From the NCBI GenBank assembly GCA_947451735.1, contig CANGAY010000036.1:1-6977 (forward strand): a stretch of 6,977 bases of DNA, given 5' to 3'. Under the pieces are notes generated by a model that made no database searches, was not told the origin of the DNA, and was given only the letters and a program-made list of their open reading frames with translations. Shown one piece after another: positions 1-6,468 of this stretch. The DNA is from Actinomycetota bacterium (lineage in GTDB: Bacteria > Actinomycetota > Thermoleophilia > Miltoncostaeales > Miltoncostaeaceae). The stretch's first letter is position 1; every line of letters starts with the position of its first letter. Position numbers and translations under genes: made by a program.

Positions 1-275
1 CCGTGCACGGGAATGCCGAGCACCTGCCCCAGCCCCATGGCCGTGGCCATGCCGATGCGGATGCCCGTGAAGCCCCCGGGGCCCACGCCCACCACGATCT
101 CGCCGAGGTCGGTCACCGCCACGCCCGCCGACCCGAACAGGTGATGCGCGGCCTCCAGCACCCGACGGCCGCCGCCCGGCGTACGCCCCAGCCACAACTC
201 GGCGATGGGGCCCTCGTCACCGCACAGGGCGAGCGCCGGCGTGGGCGTTGCGGTGTCAAGCGCGAAGGTGATCAA
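1..275 (-). CDS. tsaB: tRNA threonylcarbamoyladenosine biosynthesis protein TsaB, N-terminal part (runs off the left edge)
   Basis: TsaB is the non-catalytic partner of TsaD in the bacterial complex that installs t6A at position 37 of ANN-decoding tRNAs in the cytoplasm. The 91 visible codons begin ITFALDTATPTPALALCG, the first strands of the ASKHA fold, and carry the family hallmark VGVGPGGFTGIRIGMATA at about residues 62-79, followed by GLGQVLGIPVH. No stop interrupts the frame to the window edge; about 130 further residues are expected. The start chosen is TTG at 275-273, because GAGG lies six bases upstream (282-285) and the family pattern begins right after it. This start overlaps the last 20 bases of tsaE, which suggests translational coupling. 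The identity rests on the motif and on the tsaE neighbour. An upstream TTG at 287-285 would add four residues and cannot be excluded. Confidence 0.9.
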   Translation of the reverse strand, partial: MITFALDTATPTPALALCGDEGPIAELWLGRTPGGGRRVLEAAHHLFGSAGVAVTDLGEIVVGVGPGGFTGIRIGMATAMGLGQVLGIPVH

Positions 276-723
276 CCAGTGCCTCAAGTGATGCGTCGGT
301 TGCGGCGTCGGACCCCGTCAAGCGTATTACCCGGGTGTCGCCGCCCCCGTGATCGATGTCCACGGCCACCCGGGCACAGGGAAGGCCCGCGGCGATGGAG
401 TCGGGCCACTCGATGAACGCCACGCCCTCGTCCCCGATGGCCTCGAGCGCAAGGCCCATCTCCTCATCGTCCACATCCCCCAGGCGCCAGGCATCGAGGT
501 GCGCCACGGGCACGCGCCCGGCGTACTGGTTGGCGATGGTGAATGTGGGGCTGGTCACCGGCCCCTCCACCCCGAGCGCGCGTGCCGCGCCGCGCACCAG
601 CGTGGTCTTGCCGGCGCCCAGGTCGCCCCGCAGCAGCACGATGTCGCCGGGTGCCAGCAAATCGGCGATTCCGGCGCCCAGCCGCTCGGTGGTGTCGGCG
701 TCGGTGGTGGTGATCTCGGCCAT
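256..723 (-). CDS. tsaE: tRNA threonylcarbamoyladenosine biosynthesis ATPase TsaE
   Basis: TsaE is a small P-loop ATPase that binds the TsaB-TsaD complex and drives its turnover during t6A synthesis. The 155-residue product has the usual family length. Visible motifs are the Walker A loop GDLGAGKTT at residues 33-41, the conserved SPTF at 58-61 (in TSPTFTIANQY), the HLDAWRL segment at 75-81 and FIEWPD at 103-108, the usual TsaE signature around its Walker B region. The ATG at 723 fits the family start (MAEITTTDADTTERLG). The open frame continues upstream to 1320, but that part is the shadow of the glycosylase gene. No clear Shine-Dalgarno is present. The start lies five bases after the glycosylase stop, so translation is probably coupled. 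Its end overlaps tsaB by 20 bases. Confidence 0.95.
   Translation of the reverse strand: MAEITTTDADTTERLGAGIADLLAPGDIVLLRGDLGAGKTTLVRGAARALGVEGPVTSPTFTIANQYAGRVPVAHLDAWRLGDVDDEEMGLALEAIGDEGVAFIEWPDSIAAGLPCARVAVDIDHGGGDTRVIRLTGSDAATDASLEALVDHLRA
282..285 (-). promoter_or_regulatory. Ribosome binding site deciding the tsaB TTG start
   Basis: On the minus strand GAGG sits inside the end of tsaE, six bases before TTG at 275. It supports the non-ATG start of tsaB and its overlap with tsaE. Confidence 0.5.
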
Positions 724-728
724 GGCGG

Positions 729-1379
729 TCAGAACAGCCCCATCTGCGCCGCGTCGCCATGGAGGGCCGCAGGCGGCGGCGCGGCGGCGGCCGGCACCGC
801 CGTGCCGATGAGTTCGGGAATGCGGGCGAAGTCGTCCTGCAGCGTGCCGAGCATGGCCCGGGTGTAGAGCGCCGCCGCCGGATGGAACACGGGGTACAGC
901 GTGAAGGGCACGCCCGCGAACTGCACCTGCTGCACCACGCCGTGCACGGTGCTGATGCCGTCGGGGCTGCCGGAGATGAGCTTCGTGGCGAAGTTGCCGA
1001 GCGTGCACACCAGCCGGGGCCGCACCAGCGACACCTGCTCGGCCAGGTACCCCTGACAGGCCTCGATCTCGGACGCCTGCGGGTCGCGGTTGCCCGGCGG
1101 CCGGCACTTGAGCACGTTGGCGATGAACACCTGGTCGCGCGACAGCCCGATGCCCTCCAGCAGCGAGTCGAGCAGCTGGCCCGCGCGGCCCACGAACGGC
1201 ACGCCGGTTTCGTCCTCGGTGGCCCCCGGCGCCTCGCCCACGAACATCAGGTCGGCGTCGGGATCGCCGGTGCCCACCACCACATTCGCGCGGCCCTCCG
1301 CGAGGTCGCAACGCGTGCACTGACGCAGCGATTCATGCAGTCGCTCAAGGGCCTGCGCACGTACGGCGGCATCGCTCAT
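729..1379 (-). CDS. Family 4 (iron-sulfur) uracil-DNA glycosylase with a C-terminal QMGLF tail
   Basis: Family 4 glycosylases remove uracil from DNA, starting base excision repair of deaminated cytosine. Numbering from ATG 1379 (216 residues): C21, C24, C92 and C108 match the four 4Fe-4S cluster ligands. GEAPGATED (48-56) is the first active-site motif, followed by FVGRAGQLLDSLL, NVLKCRPPGNRDPQ (88-101) and the second motif HPAAALY (166-172). The catalytic domain ends near residue 190. Beyond it come an Ala/Pro-rich linker and a final QMGLF, which resembles a sliding-clamp binding peptide (inference). A TTG directly before the ATG would add one residue. No good Shine-Dalgarno is visible. The gene is first in a tight minus-strand run with tsaE (five-base gap) and tsaB. 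Family assignment is firm; the exact substrate range is not. Confidence 0.93.
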   Translation of the reverse strand: MSDAAVRAQALERLHESLRQCTRCDLAEGRANVVVGTGDPDADLMFVGEAPGATEDETGVPFVGRAGQLLDSLLEGIGLSRDQVFIANVLKCRPPGNRDPQASEIEACQGYLAEQVSLVRPRLVCTLGNFATKLISGSPDGISTVHGVVQQVQFAGVPFTLYPVFHPAAALYTRAMLGTLQDDFARIPELIGTAVPAAAAPPPAALHGDAAQMGLF

Positions 1380-1602
1380 CAACCGGTGAGGCTACGGGCG
1401 CGACCGGACGTTCGGGCCACCTTGCCGGAGGCACTTGTTACATCGCACCCCGGCGGTCTAGATTGCCGCATCCGAGCACGGCGAGAAGCCTGGTACCCCC
1501 GATGGGGACTGGAGCGAGTCCGGTTCGGCGCAGCCCATTGAAATACGTGGGCGCGTCGCCCTGCGCGTTCCCTCATCGAGGTCTGGCAGACGCCGCTTCA
1601 CG
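1380..1602. other. Divergent intergenic region and probable panC leader with small hairpins
   Basis: This 223-base gap separates the divergent glycosylase and panC starts. No convincing gene is present: the frames crossing it are continuations or shadows of the flanking genes. It is locally less GC-rich around 1433-1464 and 1537-1548. Short inverted repeats are visible: CCCC/GGGG at 1497-1500 and 1504-1507, GGACT/AGTCC at 1506-1510 and 1517-1521, and GGGC/GCCC around 1549-1561. The first two share bases 1506-1507 and so could be alternative folds. I do not recognise a known riboswitch class, and no tRNA cloverleaf can be formed. Confidence 0.4.
1435..1464 (+). promoter_or_regulatory. Candidate sigma70-type promoter for the panC-panD-panB operon
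   Basis: TTGTTA (1435-1440) and TAGATT (1459-1464) are separated by 18 bases; each matches four of six consensus positions (TTGACA, TATAAT). They lie in the least GC-rich part of the divergent region and point toward panC. A start a few bases downstream would give a leader of roughly 130 bases. This is a by-eye match only. Confidence 0.35.
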
Positions 1603-2910
1603 ATGACAGCGAACGCCGCCGACTCACACGACACCGCCCCGCGACCCGCAGTGGTCCGCACGGTTCCCGAACTCAGGGAGGCCGTCGCCGCCCTCCGTGC
1701 CAGCGGCCGTCACGTGACCCTGGTTCCCACCATGGGTGCCTTCCACGAGGGGCACCTGTCGCTCATGCGCGTGGGCGCCGACGCCGGTGACGCCGTGGTG
1801 GTGTCGCTGTTCGTGAACCCCACGCAGTTCGGGCCCACGGAGGATCTGGCGGCCTACCCGCGCGACGAGGACCGCGACCTGCGCCTCGCCGCCGAAGCCG
1901 GTGCCGAACTGGTGTGGGCCCCGTCGGTGGAGGACGTCTACCCCGACGGCTTCGCGATTGCCGTGGACATCAGCGGCCCGGCAGAGGGTCTTGAAGGCGC
2001 CATCCGCCCCCACCACTTCGGCGGCGTGGCCACCGTGGTGGCCAAGCTGCTCACGGCGGTGCGCCCCGACCGCGTGGTGTTCGGCCAGAAGGACGCCCAG
2101 CAGGTGGCCGTGATCCGCCGCATGATGCGCGACCTGCACCTGGACGACATCGAGATGATCGTGGCGCCCATCGTGCGCGAGCCCGACGGCCTGGCCATGA
2201 GCAGCCGCAACGTCTATCTGGGCCCCGAGGACCGCGCCGCCGCAGTGGTGCTGTCGCGCGGCCTTGCCGACGCCGCGTCGCTGGCCCAGGAGGGCGAGAC
2301 CGACGTGGCGCGCATCGAAGAGGCGGCGATGGCGGCCATGCAGGCCGAGCCGCGCTGCGCACCCGAATACGCGAAGGTGGTCGATCCCGACACCTTCATC
2401 CCCAGGACGCGCCTCGATGGCCCGTCCACCCTGGTCGTGGCGGCCCGCGTGGGCCCGGCACGACTGATCGACAACCGGGAACTTCCCGTTCCCACCACCC
2501 GGAGGACCTCTGTGCCCCGAGCACGCACGATGCTGAAGAGCAAGATCCACCGCGCGACCGTCACGGACGCCAACCTCAACTATGTGGGGAGCATCACGGT
2601 GGACCGCGACCTGCTCGACCTCGCGGACATCCGCGAGTACGAGAAGGTGGCGGTGCTCAACATCAACACCGGTGCCAGGTTCGAGACGTACGCCATTGAT
2701 GGCCCGCGTGGCCGCGGCGACGTCTGTCTGAACGGCGCAGCGGCACGCCTGGCGCACCCGGGTGACCTGGTCATCATCCTCACCTACGCCGAGTTCGAGG
2801 AGTCGGAACTCGAGGGCGGCTACGAGCCCACGGTGGTCCACGTGAACTCGCGCAACGAGGTGACCGAGCTGGTCGAGGACATGGTCCCCGTCATGTGGGA
2901 AGTCGACTGA
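1603..2910 (+). CDS. panC-panD: PanC-PanD in one frame: pantothenate synthetase followed by aspartate 1-decarboxylase
   Basis: Residues 1 to about 294 are pantothenate synthetase, which joins pantoate and beta-alanine with ATP. Visible are [13 protein letters not shown] (42-54, the HIGH-like nucleotide motif), FVNPTQF (70-76), FGQKDAQQ (160-167), MSSRN (199-203, KMSKS-like) and the usual C-terminal ARLIDNREL. Residues 304/310 to 435 are aspartate decarboxylase, the pyruvoyl enzyme that makes beta-alanine. It has the self-cleavage site Y327-V-G329|S330, K314, H316, R359, T362, Y363 and N377, matching E. coli K9, H11, Y22, G24/S25, R54, T57, Y58 and N72. No stop separates the two; a roughly 10-residue linker ([10 protein letters not shown]) joins them. 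A ribosome binding site and GTG inside the linker could also give free PanD. ATG 1603 has no good Shine-Dalgarno; an in-frame TAG at 1459 bounds the frame. Both identities are firm; whether the fusion is the main product is open. Confidence 0.93.
   Translation: MTANAADSHDTAPRPAVVRTVPELREAVAALRASGRHVTLVPTMGAFHEGHLSLMRVGADAGDAVVVSLFVNPTQFGPTEDLAAYPRDEDRDLRLAAEAGAELVWAPSVEDVYPDGFAIAVDISGPAEGLEGAIRPHHFGGVATVVAKLLTAVRPDRVVFGQKDAQQVAVIRRMMRDLHLDDIEMIVAPIVREPDGLAMSSRNVYLGPEDRAAAVVLSRGLADAASLAQEGETDVARIEEAAMAAMQAEPRCAPEYAKVVDPDTFIPRTRLDGPSTLVVAARVGPARLIDNRELPVPTTRRTSVPRARTMLKSKIHRATVTDANLNYVGSITVDRDLLDLADIREYEKVAVLNINTGARFETYAIDGPRGRGDVCLNGAAARLAHPGDLVIILTYAEFEESELEGGYEPTVVHVNSRNEVTELVEDMVPVMWEVD
2501..2505 (+). 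promoter_or_regulatory. Internal ribosome binding site for panD
   Basis: GGAGG lies six bases before an in-frame GTG at 2512-2514, near-ideal spacing, and is the best plus-strand Shine-Dalgarno seen in the window. It is also translated as part of the linker (Arg-Arg-Thr, residues 300-302) if ribosomes continue from panC. Confidence 0.65.
2512..2910 (+). CDS. panD: Possible separately initiated aspartate 1-decarboxylase PanD (nested in the panC-panD frame)
   Basis: Starting at GTG 2512 gives a 132-residue PanD, a typical stand-alone length. Its first residues [15 protein letters not shown] align with E. coli PanD so that RTM here matches R3-T4-M5 there. The pro-enzyme would self-cleave at Gly26|Ser27 of this form (329|330 of the fusion), giving a beta chain and a pyruvoyl-capped alpha chain. 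ATG 2530 is another possible start, but it would remove residues normally present before the conserved MLKSK. This entry is an alternative product of the fused frame, not an additional locus. It could be produced together with the fusion or instead of its PanD half. Confidence 0.6.
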   Translation: MPRARTMLKSKIHRATVTDANLNYVGSITVDRDLLDLADIREYEKVAVLNINTGARFETYAIDGPRGRGDVCLNGAAARLAHPGDLVIILTYAEFEESELEGGYEPTVVHVNSRNEVTELVEDMVPVMWEVD

Positions 2911-3692
2911 TCCTCTCCCCCGCCGACATCCGCGCGCTGAAGGGGCGCCGTCGCCTGGCCATGCTCACGGCCTACGACTACCCCATGGCGCTCGCGCTCG
3001 ACCAGGTGGGGCTCGACATCATCCTGGTGGGCGACAGCATGGGCGAGGTGGAGCTGGGATACGACTCCACCCGCGCGGTCACGCTCGACATGATGGCCCA
3101 CCACGTGCGGGCGGTGGCCAACGGCGCCACGCACACGCACATCTGCGGCGACCTGCCGGCCGACAGCTACACGACCCCCGCCCAGGCGGTGGCAAGCGCG
3201 CAGGTGCTCATCGACGCCGGTGCGCACTCGGTGAAGCTGGAGGGCGCACTGGTGCCCCAGGTTGACGCCATCATCGCCGCGGGAATCCCGGTGATGGGCC
3301 ACGTGGGCCTGCTGCCGCAGACCGCCGAGGGCGGGTACCGCAAGCACGGCAAGACCACCGAGGAGGCCTCGCAGCTGGCCGCCGACGCCCGTGCCCTCGA
3401 CGCCGCCGGGTGCTACGCCATCGTCATCGAGTGCGTTGACGCCGAGGCATCGCGCGAGATCACCGAGGCCGTCGCTGCGCCCACCATCGGCATCGCCGCC
3501 GGCACCGACTGCGACGGCCAGGTGCTGGTGAGCACGGACCTGCTGGGCCTGCTGCCCAACCCACCGGCATTCGTGCAGGCCCGCGCCAACCTGCGCGACA
3601 TCATCCAGGGTGCCGCCGCCGAGTTCGCCGCCGAGGTGCGCGCCACCGCCGCTCCCCCGGGCGTGCGCGCGGGCGAGCGGCCCAAGGCCTGA
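2895..3692 (+). CDS. panB: 3-methyl-2-oxobutanoate hydroxymethyltransferase PanB
   Basis: PanB transfers a hydroxymethyl group from methylene-tetrahydrofolate to ketoisovalerate, giving ketopantoate, the first committed step to pantothenate. The 265-residue length is normal for this TIM-barrel family. Visible are [11 protein letters not shown] (22-32), VGDSMG with metal ligand D47, CGDLP with metal ligand D86, VKLEG with K114, MGHVGLLPQ (134-142), the catalytic-base candidate E179 in IEC, and [16 protein letters not shown] (197-212), where the usual IGIGAG reads IGIAAG. The start chosen is GTG 2895, overlapping the end of the PanD frame by 16 bases. The next Met in frame (residue 23) would cut conserved sequence. 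GAGGA at 2875-2879 is too far upstream to be a good binding site, so coupling to upstream translation is likely. A hairpin terminator follows eight bases after the stop. Confidence 0.95.
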   Translation: MGSRLILSPADIRALKGRRRLAMLTAYDYPMALALDQVGLDIILVGDSMGEVELGYDSTRAVTLDMMAHHVRAVANGATHTHICGDLPADSYTTPAQAVASAQVLIDAGAHSVKLEGALVPQVDAIIAAGIPVMGHVGLLPQTAEGGYRKHGKTTEEASQLAADARALDAAGCYAIVIECVDAEASREITEAVAAPTIGIAAGTDCDGQVLVSTDLLGLLPNPPAFVQARANLRDIIQGAAAEFAAEVRATAAPPGVRAGERPKA

Positions 3693-3700
3693 AAACGCAA

Positions 3701-3739
3701 CCGGCCCCCTGCGATCGCAGCGCGATCGCAGGGGGCCGG
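3701..3739. terminator. Perfect 18-bp inverted repeat, probable bidirectional terminator
   Basis: Bases 3701-3718 and 3722-3739 are exact reverse complements around the three-base loop AGC, giving a very GC-rich stem. It lies 8 bases after the panB stop and 26 bases after the fumC stop, between convergent genes. No T-run follows on the plus strand. On the minus strand the stem is followed by TTGCGTTTTC, a weak U-rich tail, so it looks more canonical for the fumC side. Confidence 0.8.
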
Positions 3740-3765
3740 GATCAACCCCACCTGGGGCCGCCGTA

Positions 3766-5088
3766 CTAGATGAGACCGCCCTTGGCGATCTTGCGCAGGT
3801 TGAGGGCCTTGTTCAGTGTGGCCTCGTCCACGCCCTTCTCGCGTGCCACCTCGCGCAGCGGACGGCCGCTCTTGGTGGCCTCCTTCACGATGTCCGTGGC
3901 GAGGTCGTACCCGATGTAGGGGTTCAGCGCGGTGGCCGCGGCGAGTGTGCCCTCGGCGTGACGGCTGAGACCCTCCAGGTTCGGCGTGATGCCCTCCACG
4001 CACTTCTCACGGAACGCCGTGGCGGTGCTGGTGAGCAGTGACACCGACTGCAGCAGGTTGCGTGCCATCAGCGGGATGCGCACGTTCAGCTCGAAGTTGC
4101 CCTGCGTGCCACCGATGGTGATGGCGGTGTCGTTGCCGATCACCTGGGCGCCCACCTGCATCACGACCTCGGGAATGACCGGGTTGACCTTGCCGGGCAT
4201 GATCGAGGAGCCCTTCTGCAGCTCGGGCAGGAAGATCTCGCCGAGACCACAGCGGGGGCCGGAGCCCATCCACGCGAGGTCGTTGGCGATCTTGATGAGC
4301 GAGACGGCAAGCATCTTCAGCGCTGCGGAGGCCTCGACGAGACCGTCACGGTTGGCCTGGGCCTCAAACGGGTCGGCCGGGGCCGAGATCTTGAGGCCGG
4401 TCTCCGACGCCATGATGTCGCGCACCATCTTCGCGAACTTGGCGTGGGTGTTGAGGCCGGTGCCGGTTGCGGTACCACCCAGCGGGATCATGCCGAGGCG
4501 CGGAAGGGTGCCCTTGATGCGCTGAACGCCCAGACGGATCTGCGCGGCGTAGCCGCCGAACTCCTGGCCCAGCGTCACCGGCACTGCGTCCATCAGGTGC
4601 GTGCGGCCGGCCTTCACCAGATCCTTGAACTCAACGGCCTTGTCGGCGAACGCCTTCTCGAGGCGCTCGAGCGCCGGCAGCAGCTCGTGGGTGATCTGGT
4701 CGAGGGCGGCCAGGTGCACGGCCGACGGGAACACGTCGTTGGAGCTCTGCCCCATGTTCACGTGGTCGTTGGCGTGCACGCCCTTGATCTCACGGCTGGC
4801 GATCTTGGCGATCACCTCGTTGGTGTTCATGTTGGTTGACGTACCCGAACCGGTCTGGAACACGTCCACCGGGAACTGGTCGTCGAACTTGCCGCTGGCC
4901 ACGGCCATGCCGGCCTCGGCGATTGCGGTGGCGATGCCGTCATCAAGCAGGCCGAGCTGGGCGTTCGCACGGGCGGCTCCCGCCTTGATGCGCCCCAGCC
5001 AGTGGATCACGGGAGCCGGAACCGGCTCGCCCGAAATCGGAAAGTTGTCGACCGCCTTGTCGGTCTCCCCACCCCACAGCTTCGCCAT
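3766..5088 (-). CDS. fumC: Class II fumarate hydratase FumC, with a short N-terminus
   Basis: FumC interconverts fumarate and malate in the TCA cycle as a cytoplasmic, iron-free homotetramer. The 440 residues show the superfamily signatures: FQTGSGTSTNMNTNEV (77-92), NDHVNMGQSSND (107-118), GRTHLMDAVP with the active-site His164, GGTATGTGLNTH, and the mobile catalytic loop GSSIMPGKVNP (293-303) containing the Ser. KVNPVIPEVV also occurs in aspartases, but GRTHL (aspartases have GRTQL) and close likeness to actinobacterial fumarases favour fumarase. The protein starts at AKLWGGETDKAV, so about 15-20 residues normally present before that point (the xxDTMGxVxVPA segment) are absent. An in-frame TAG at 5127-5125 excludes a much longer start. 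ATG 5088 has AGGGAG five bases upstream. It follows the M20 gene by 19 bases and is probably co-transcribed with it. Confidence 0.93.
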   Translation of the reverse strand: MAKLWGGETDKAVDNFPISGEPVPAPVIHWLGRIKAGAARANAQLGLLDDGIATAIAEAGMAVASGKFDDQFPVDVFQTGSGTSTNMNTNEVIAKIASREIKGVHANDHVNMGQSSNDVFPSAVHLAALDQITHELLPALERLEKAFADKAVEFKDLVKAGRTHLMDAVPVTLGQEFGGYAAQIRLGVQRIKGTLPRLGMIPLGGTATGTGLNTHAKFAKMVRDIMASETGLKISAPADPFEAQANRDGLVEASAALKMLAVSLIKIANDLAWMGSGPRCGLGEIFLPELQKGSSIMPGKVNPVIPEVVMQVGAQVIGNDTAITIGGTQGNFELNVRIPLMARNLLQSVSLLTSTATAFREKCVEGITPNLEGLSRHAEGTLAAATALNPYIGYDLATDIVKEATKSGRPLREVAREKGVDEATLNKALNLRKIAKGGLI

Positions 5089-5093
5089 TACGT

Positions 5094-5099
5094 CTCCCT
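5094..5099 (-). promoter_or_regulatory. Ribosome binding site of fumC
   Basis: AGGGAG on the minus strand, five bases before ATG 5088, fixes the short start of fumC. It lies in the 19-base gap after the M20 peptidase stop. Confidence 0.65.
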
Positions 5100-5107
5100 G
5101 TTTCGAA

Positions 5108-6445
5108 TCAATGGCCGGGCGAGGCTACCAACGCCAGCGCATCGAGGATGCCCATTGCCGCATTCACGCCCAATTCGAGATGACTGACCCTCAGGTGCTC
5201 ATCGGGCGAGTGGTAGCCGTCGTCGGGCAGCGCGAAGCCGCTCAGCACCACCGACGTGCCACGGGCCGCCATGGCGGCCACCACCGGAATGCTGCCGCCG
5301 ATGCCCACGGGCGTCACCGGCATGCCGGTTGCCGTCTCGATGCCCTGCATGGCCGCACGGATGACCGGGTCGTCGGGGTCGATGCGGCTGGCCCCGGCCA
5401 CGCCGAGCCCCTCGATCTGCACGTCGCAGCCCGCGGGCGCGGCGTCGCGCAGCATCTGCTCCAGCACCCCGGCCAGGTGATCGGCCGACGCACCCGGCGG
5501 GATGCGCACCGACAGCGTGGCCTCGGCGGTGGCGGGAATGGCGGTGGCCACCACGGCGGGGTTGCCCGTGCGGATGCCGTGCACATCAACGGCGGGGAGC
5601 ATGGTGGTGCGCAGGTGGTACTCGGCCGCGGCATCGGAGTCGGCAGGCCGTCCACCGGCCTCGGCCAGGATGTCGGCGCCCGCCGGCAGCGTCTGCCACG
5701 CCGCCACCTCATCGGCCGTCGGGGCAATGACGCCCTCGGCAAGCCCGGCGGGCACGCGGCCGTCCACCGGGGTCACGGCCGACAGCATGGTCATCAGTGC
5801 ATGCGCGGCGTTGAGCGCTGCGCCCCCGTGCATGCCTGAGTGCAGGTCGGCGGCCGCACCGCGCACCGTCACGCGGAAGTACGCGAGGCCGCGCAGCCCC
5901 GTGCACACCGCCGGTCGGCCCGGACCCACCATGGGCGAGTCGAAGATGATGGCCGCGCGGGGCGGGCGGGCGTCGGCCGCCACCCAGTCAACCGCCGAGT
6001 GGCCCCCGCTCTCCTCCTCCCCATCCACCAGCACACGGGCTCGTACGCGCAGGCGACCCTCCGCCCGCAGGCGCTGCAGCGCCACCAGCAGCATGAACAG
6101 GTTGCCCTTGTCGTCGCTCGCGCCGCGGCAGTACAGGTTGTCGCCGCGGATGGTGGGCTCGAACGCGGGGCTGGTCCACAGCGCGGGGTCGCCGGGGGGC
6201 TGCACGTCGTAGTGGCCGTACAGCAGCACCACCGGCGCGTCGGGGTCGTCGTTGCTGGGCGGCACCTCGCCCACCACCAGTGGATGCCCGCTCGTCACGA
6301 TCACCTGGGCCAGGCCGCCCGCTAGGCGCACCTCCTCGGCCACCATGGCCGCAGCCCGCTGCATGTCGTCCCCGTGCTGCGGCATCGCACTGATGCTCGG
6401 CACGGCCAGTAGCGCCAGCAGACGCCCCATCTCATCGTCGGTCAT
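5108..6445 (-). CDS. M20 family metallopeptidase, carnosinase/CNDP-like dipeptidase
   Basis: M20 enzymes are two-zinc amidohydrolases, here most like cytoplasmic dipeptidases. Numbering from ATG 6445 (445 residues): LLYGHYDVQP (74-83) with metal ligand H78 and D80; RGASDDKG (107-114) with bridging D111; DGEEESGG (141-148) with catalytic E143 and metal E144; FDS with D169; and YHSPDEH with metal H412. The dimerisation (lid) domain occupies about residues 185-300 and carries DLHSGMHGG (200-208), whose His serves the partner active site in this family. GGSIP (383-387) is also typical. All key residues are present, so it should be active. No signal peptide is seen. The open frame extends to 6493, but the extra 16 residues look non-native and overlap the divergent gene. 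The exact substrate cannot be told; acyl-amino-acid hydrolases are alternatives. Confidence 0.9.
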   Translation of the reverse strand: MTDDEMGRLLALLAVPSISAMPQHGDDMQRAAAMVAEEVRLAGGLAQVIVTSGHPLVVGEVPPSNDDPDAPVVLLYGHYDVQPPGDPALWTSPAFEPTIRGDNLYCRGASDDKGNLFMLLVALQRLRAEGRLRVRARVLVDGEEESGGHSAVDWVAADARPPRAAIIFDSPMVGPGRPAVCTGLRGLAYFRVTVRGAAADLHSGMHGGAALNAAHALMTMLSAVTPVDGRVPAGLAEGVIAPTADEVAAWQTLPAGADILAEAGGRPADSDAAAEYHLRTTMLPAVDVHGIRTGNPAVVATAIPATAEATLSVRIPPGASADHLAGVLEQMLRDAAPAGCDVQIEGLGVAGASRIDPDDPVIRAAMQGIETATGMPVTPVGIGGSIPVVAAMAARGTSVVLSGFALPDDGYHSPDEHLRVSHLELGVNAAMGILDALALVASPGH

Positions 6446-6451
6446 GCGGCG

Positions 6452-6457
6452 ATGATA
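6452..6457 (-). promoter_or_regulatory. Candidate -10 element of a leaderless M20-fumC transcript
   Basis: TATCAT on the minus strand (five of six matches to TATAAT) ends six bases before ATG 6445, so transcription would begin at or next to the A of the start codon. No Shine-Dalgarno precedes that ATG, as expected for a leaderless mRNA. No clear -35 box is visible. Confidence 0.45.
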
Positions 6458-6468
6458 GAAACACCCAC

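Noticed and set aside
724..1320. An open frame continuous with tsaE upstream of its ATG on the minus strand
   Set aside because: It overlaps the glycosylase gene in another frame, is Arg/Gly/Ala-rich with no family features, and TsaE homology begins at 723.
1480..1561. A tRNA or known riboswitch in the panC leader (GGTTCGG and small stems)
   Set aside because: No acceptor, anticodon or T-arm pairing can be formed around GGTTCGG, and no recognised aptamer core is present.
1624..2841. A 405-codon open frame antisense to panC-panD
   Set aside because: It is a mirror of GC-rich codon use, rich in His/Arg/Gly, with no recognisable domain, while the plus strand encodes clear PanC and PanD.
3711..3729. 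Cyanobacterial HIP1 octamer (GCGATCGC) pair
   Set aside because: The octamer occurs only as part of the terminator arms; gene content and composition are not cyanobacterial.
3766..5088. Aspartase (AspA) or argininosuccinate lyase instead of fumarase, suggested by KVNPVIPEVV and the N-terminal KLWGG
   Set aside because: The GRTHLMDAVP and GGTATGTGLNTH motifs and the overall likeness match class II fumarase; actinobacterial fumarases also carry KVNPVLPE-type loops.
4601..5839. A 412-codon plus-strand open frame across fumC and the M20 gene
   Set aside because: It spans parts of two genuine opposite-strand genes and has low-complexity shadow composition.
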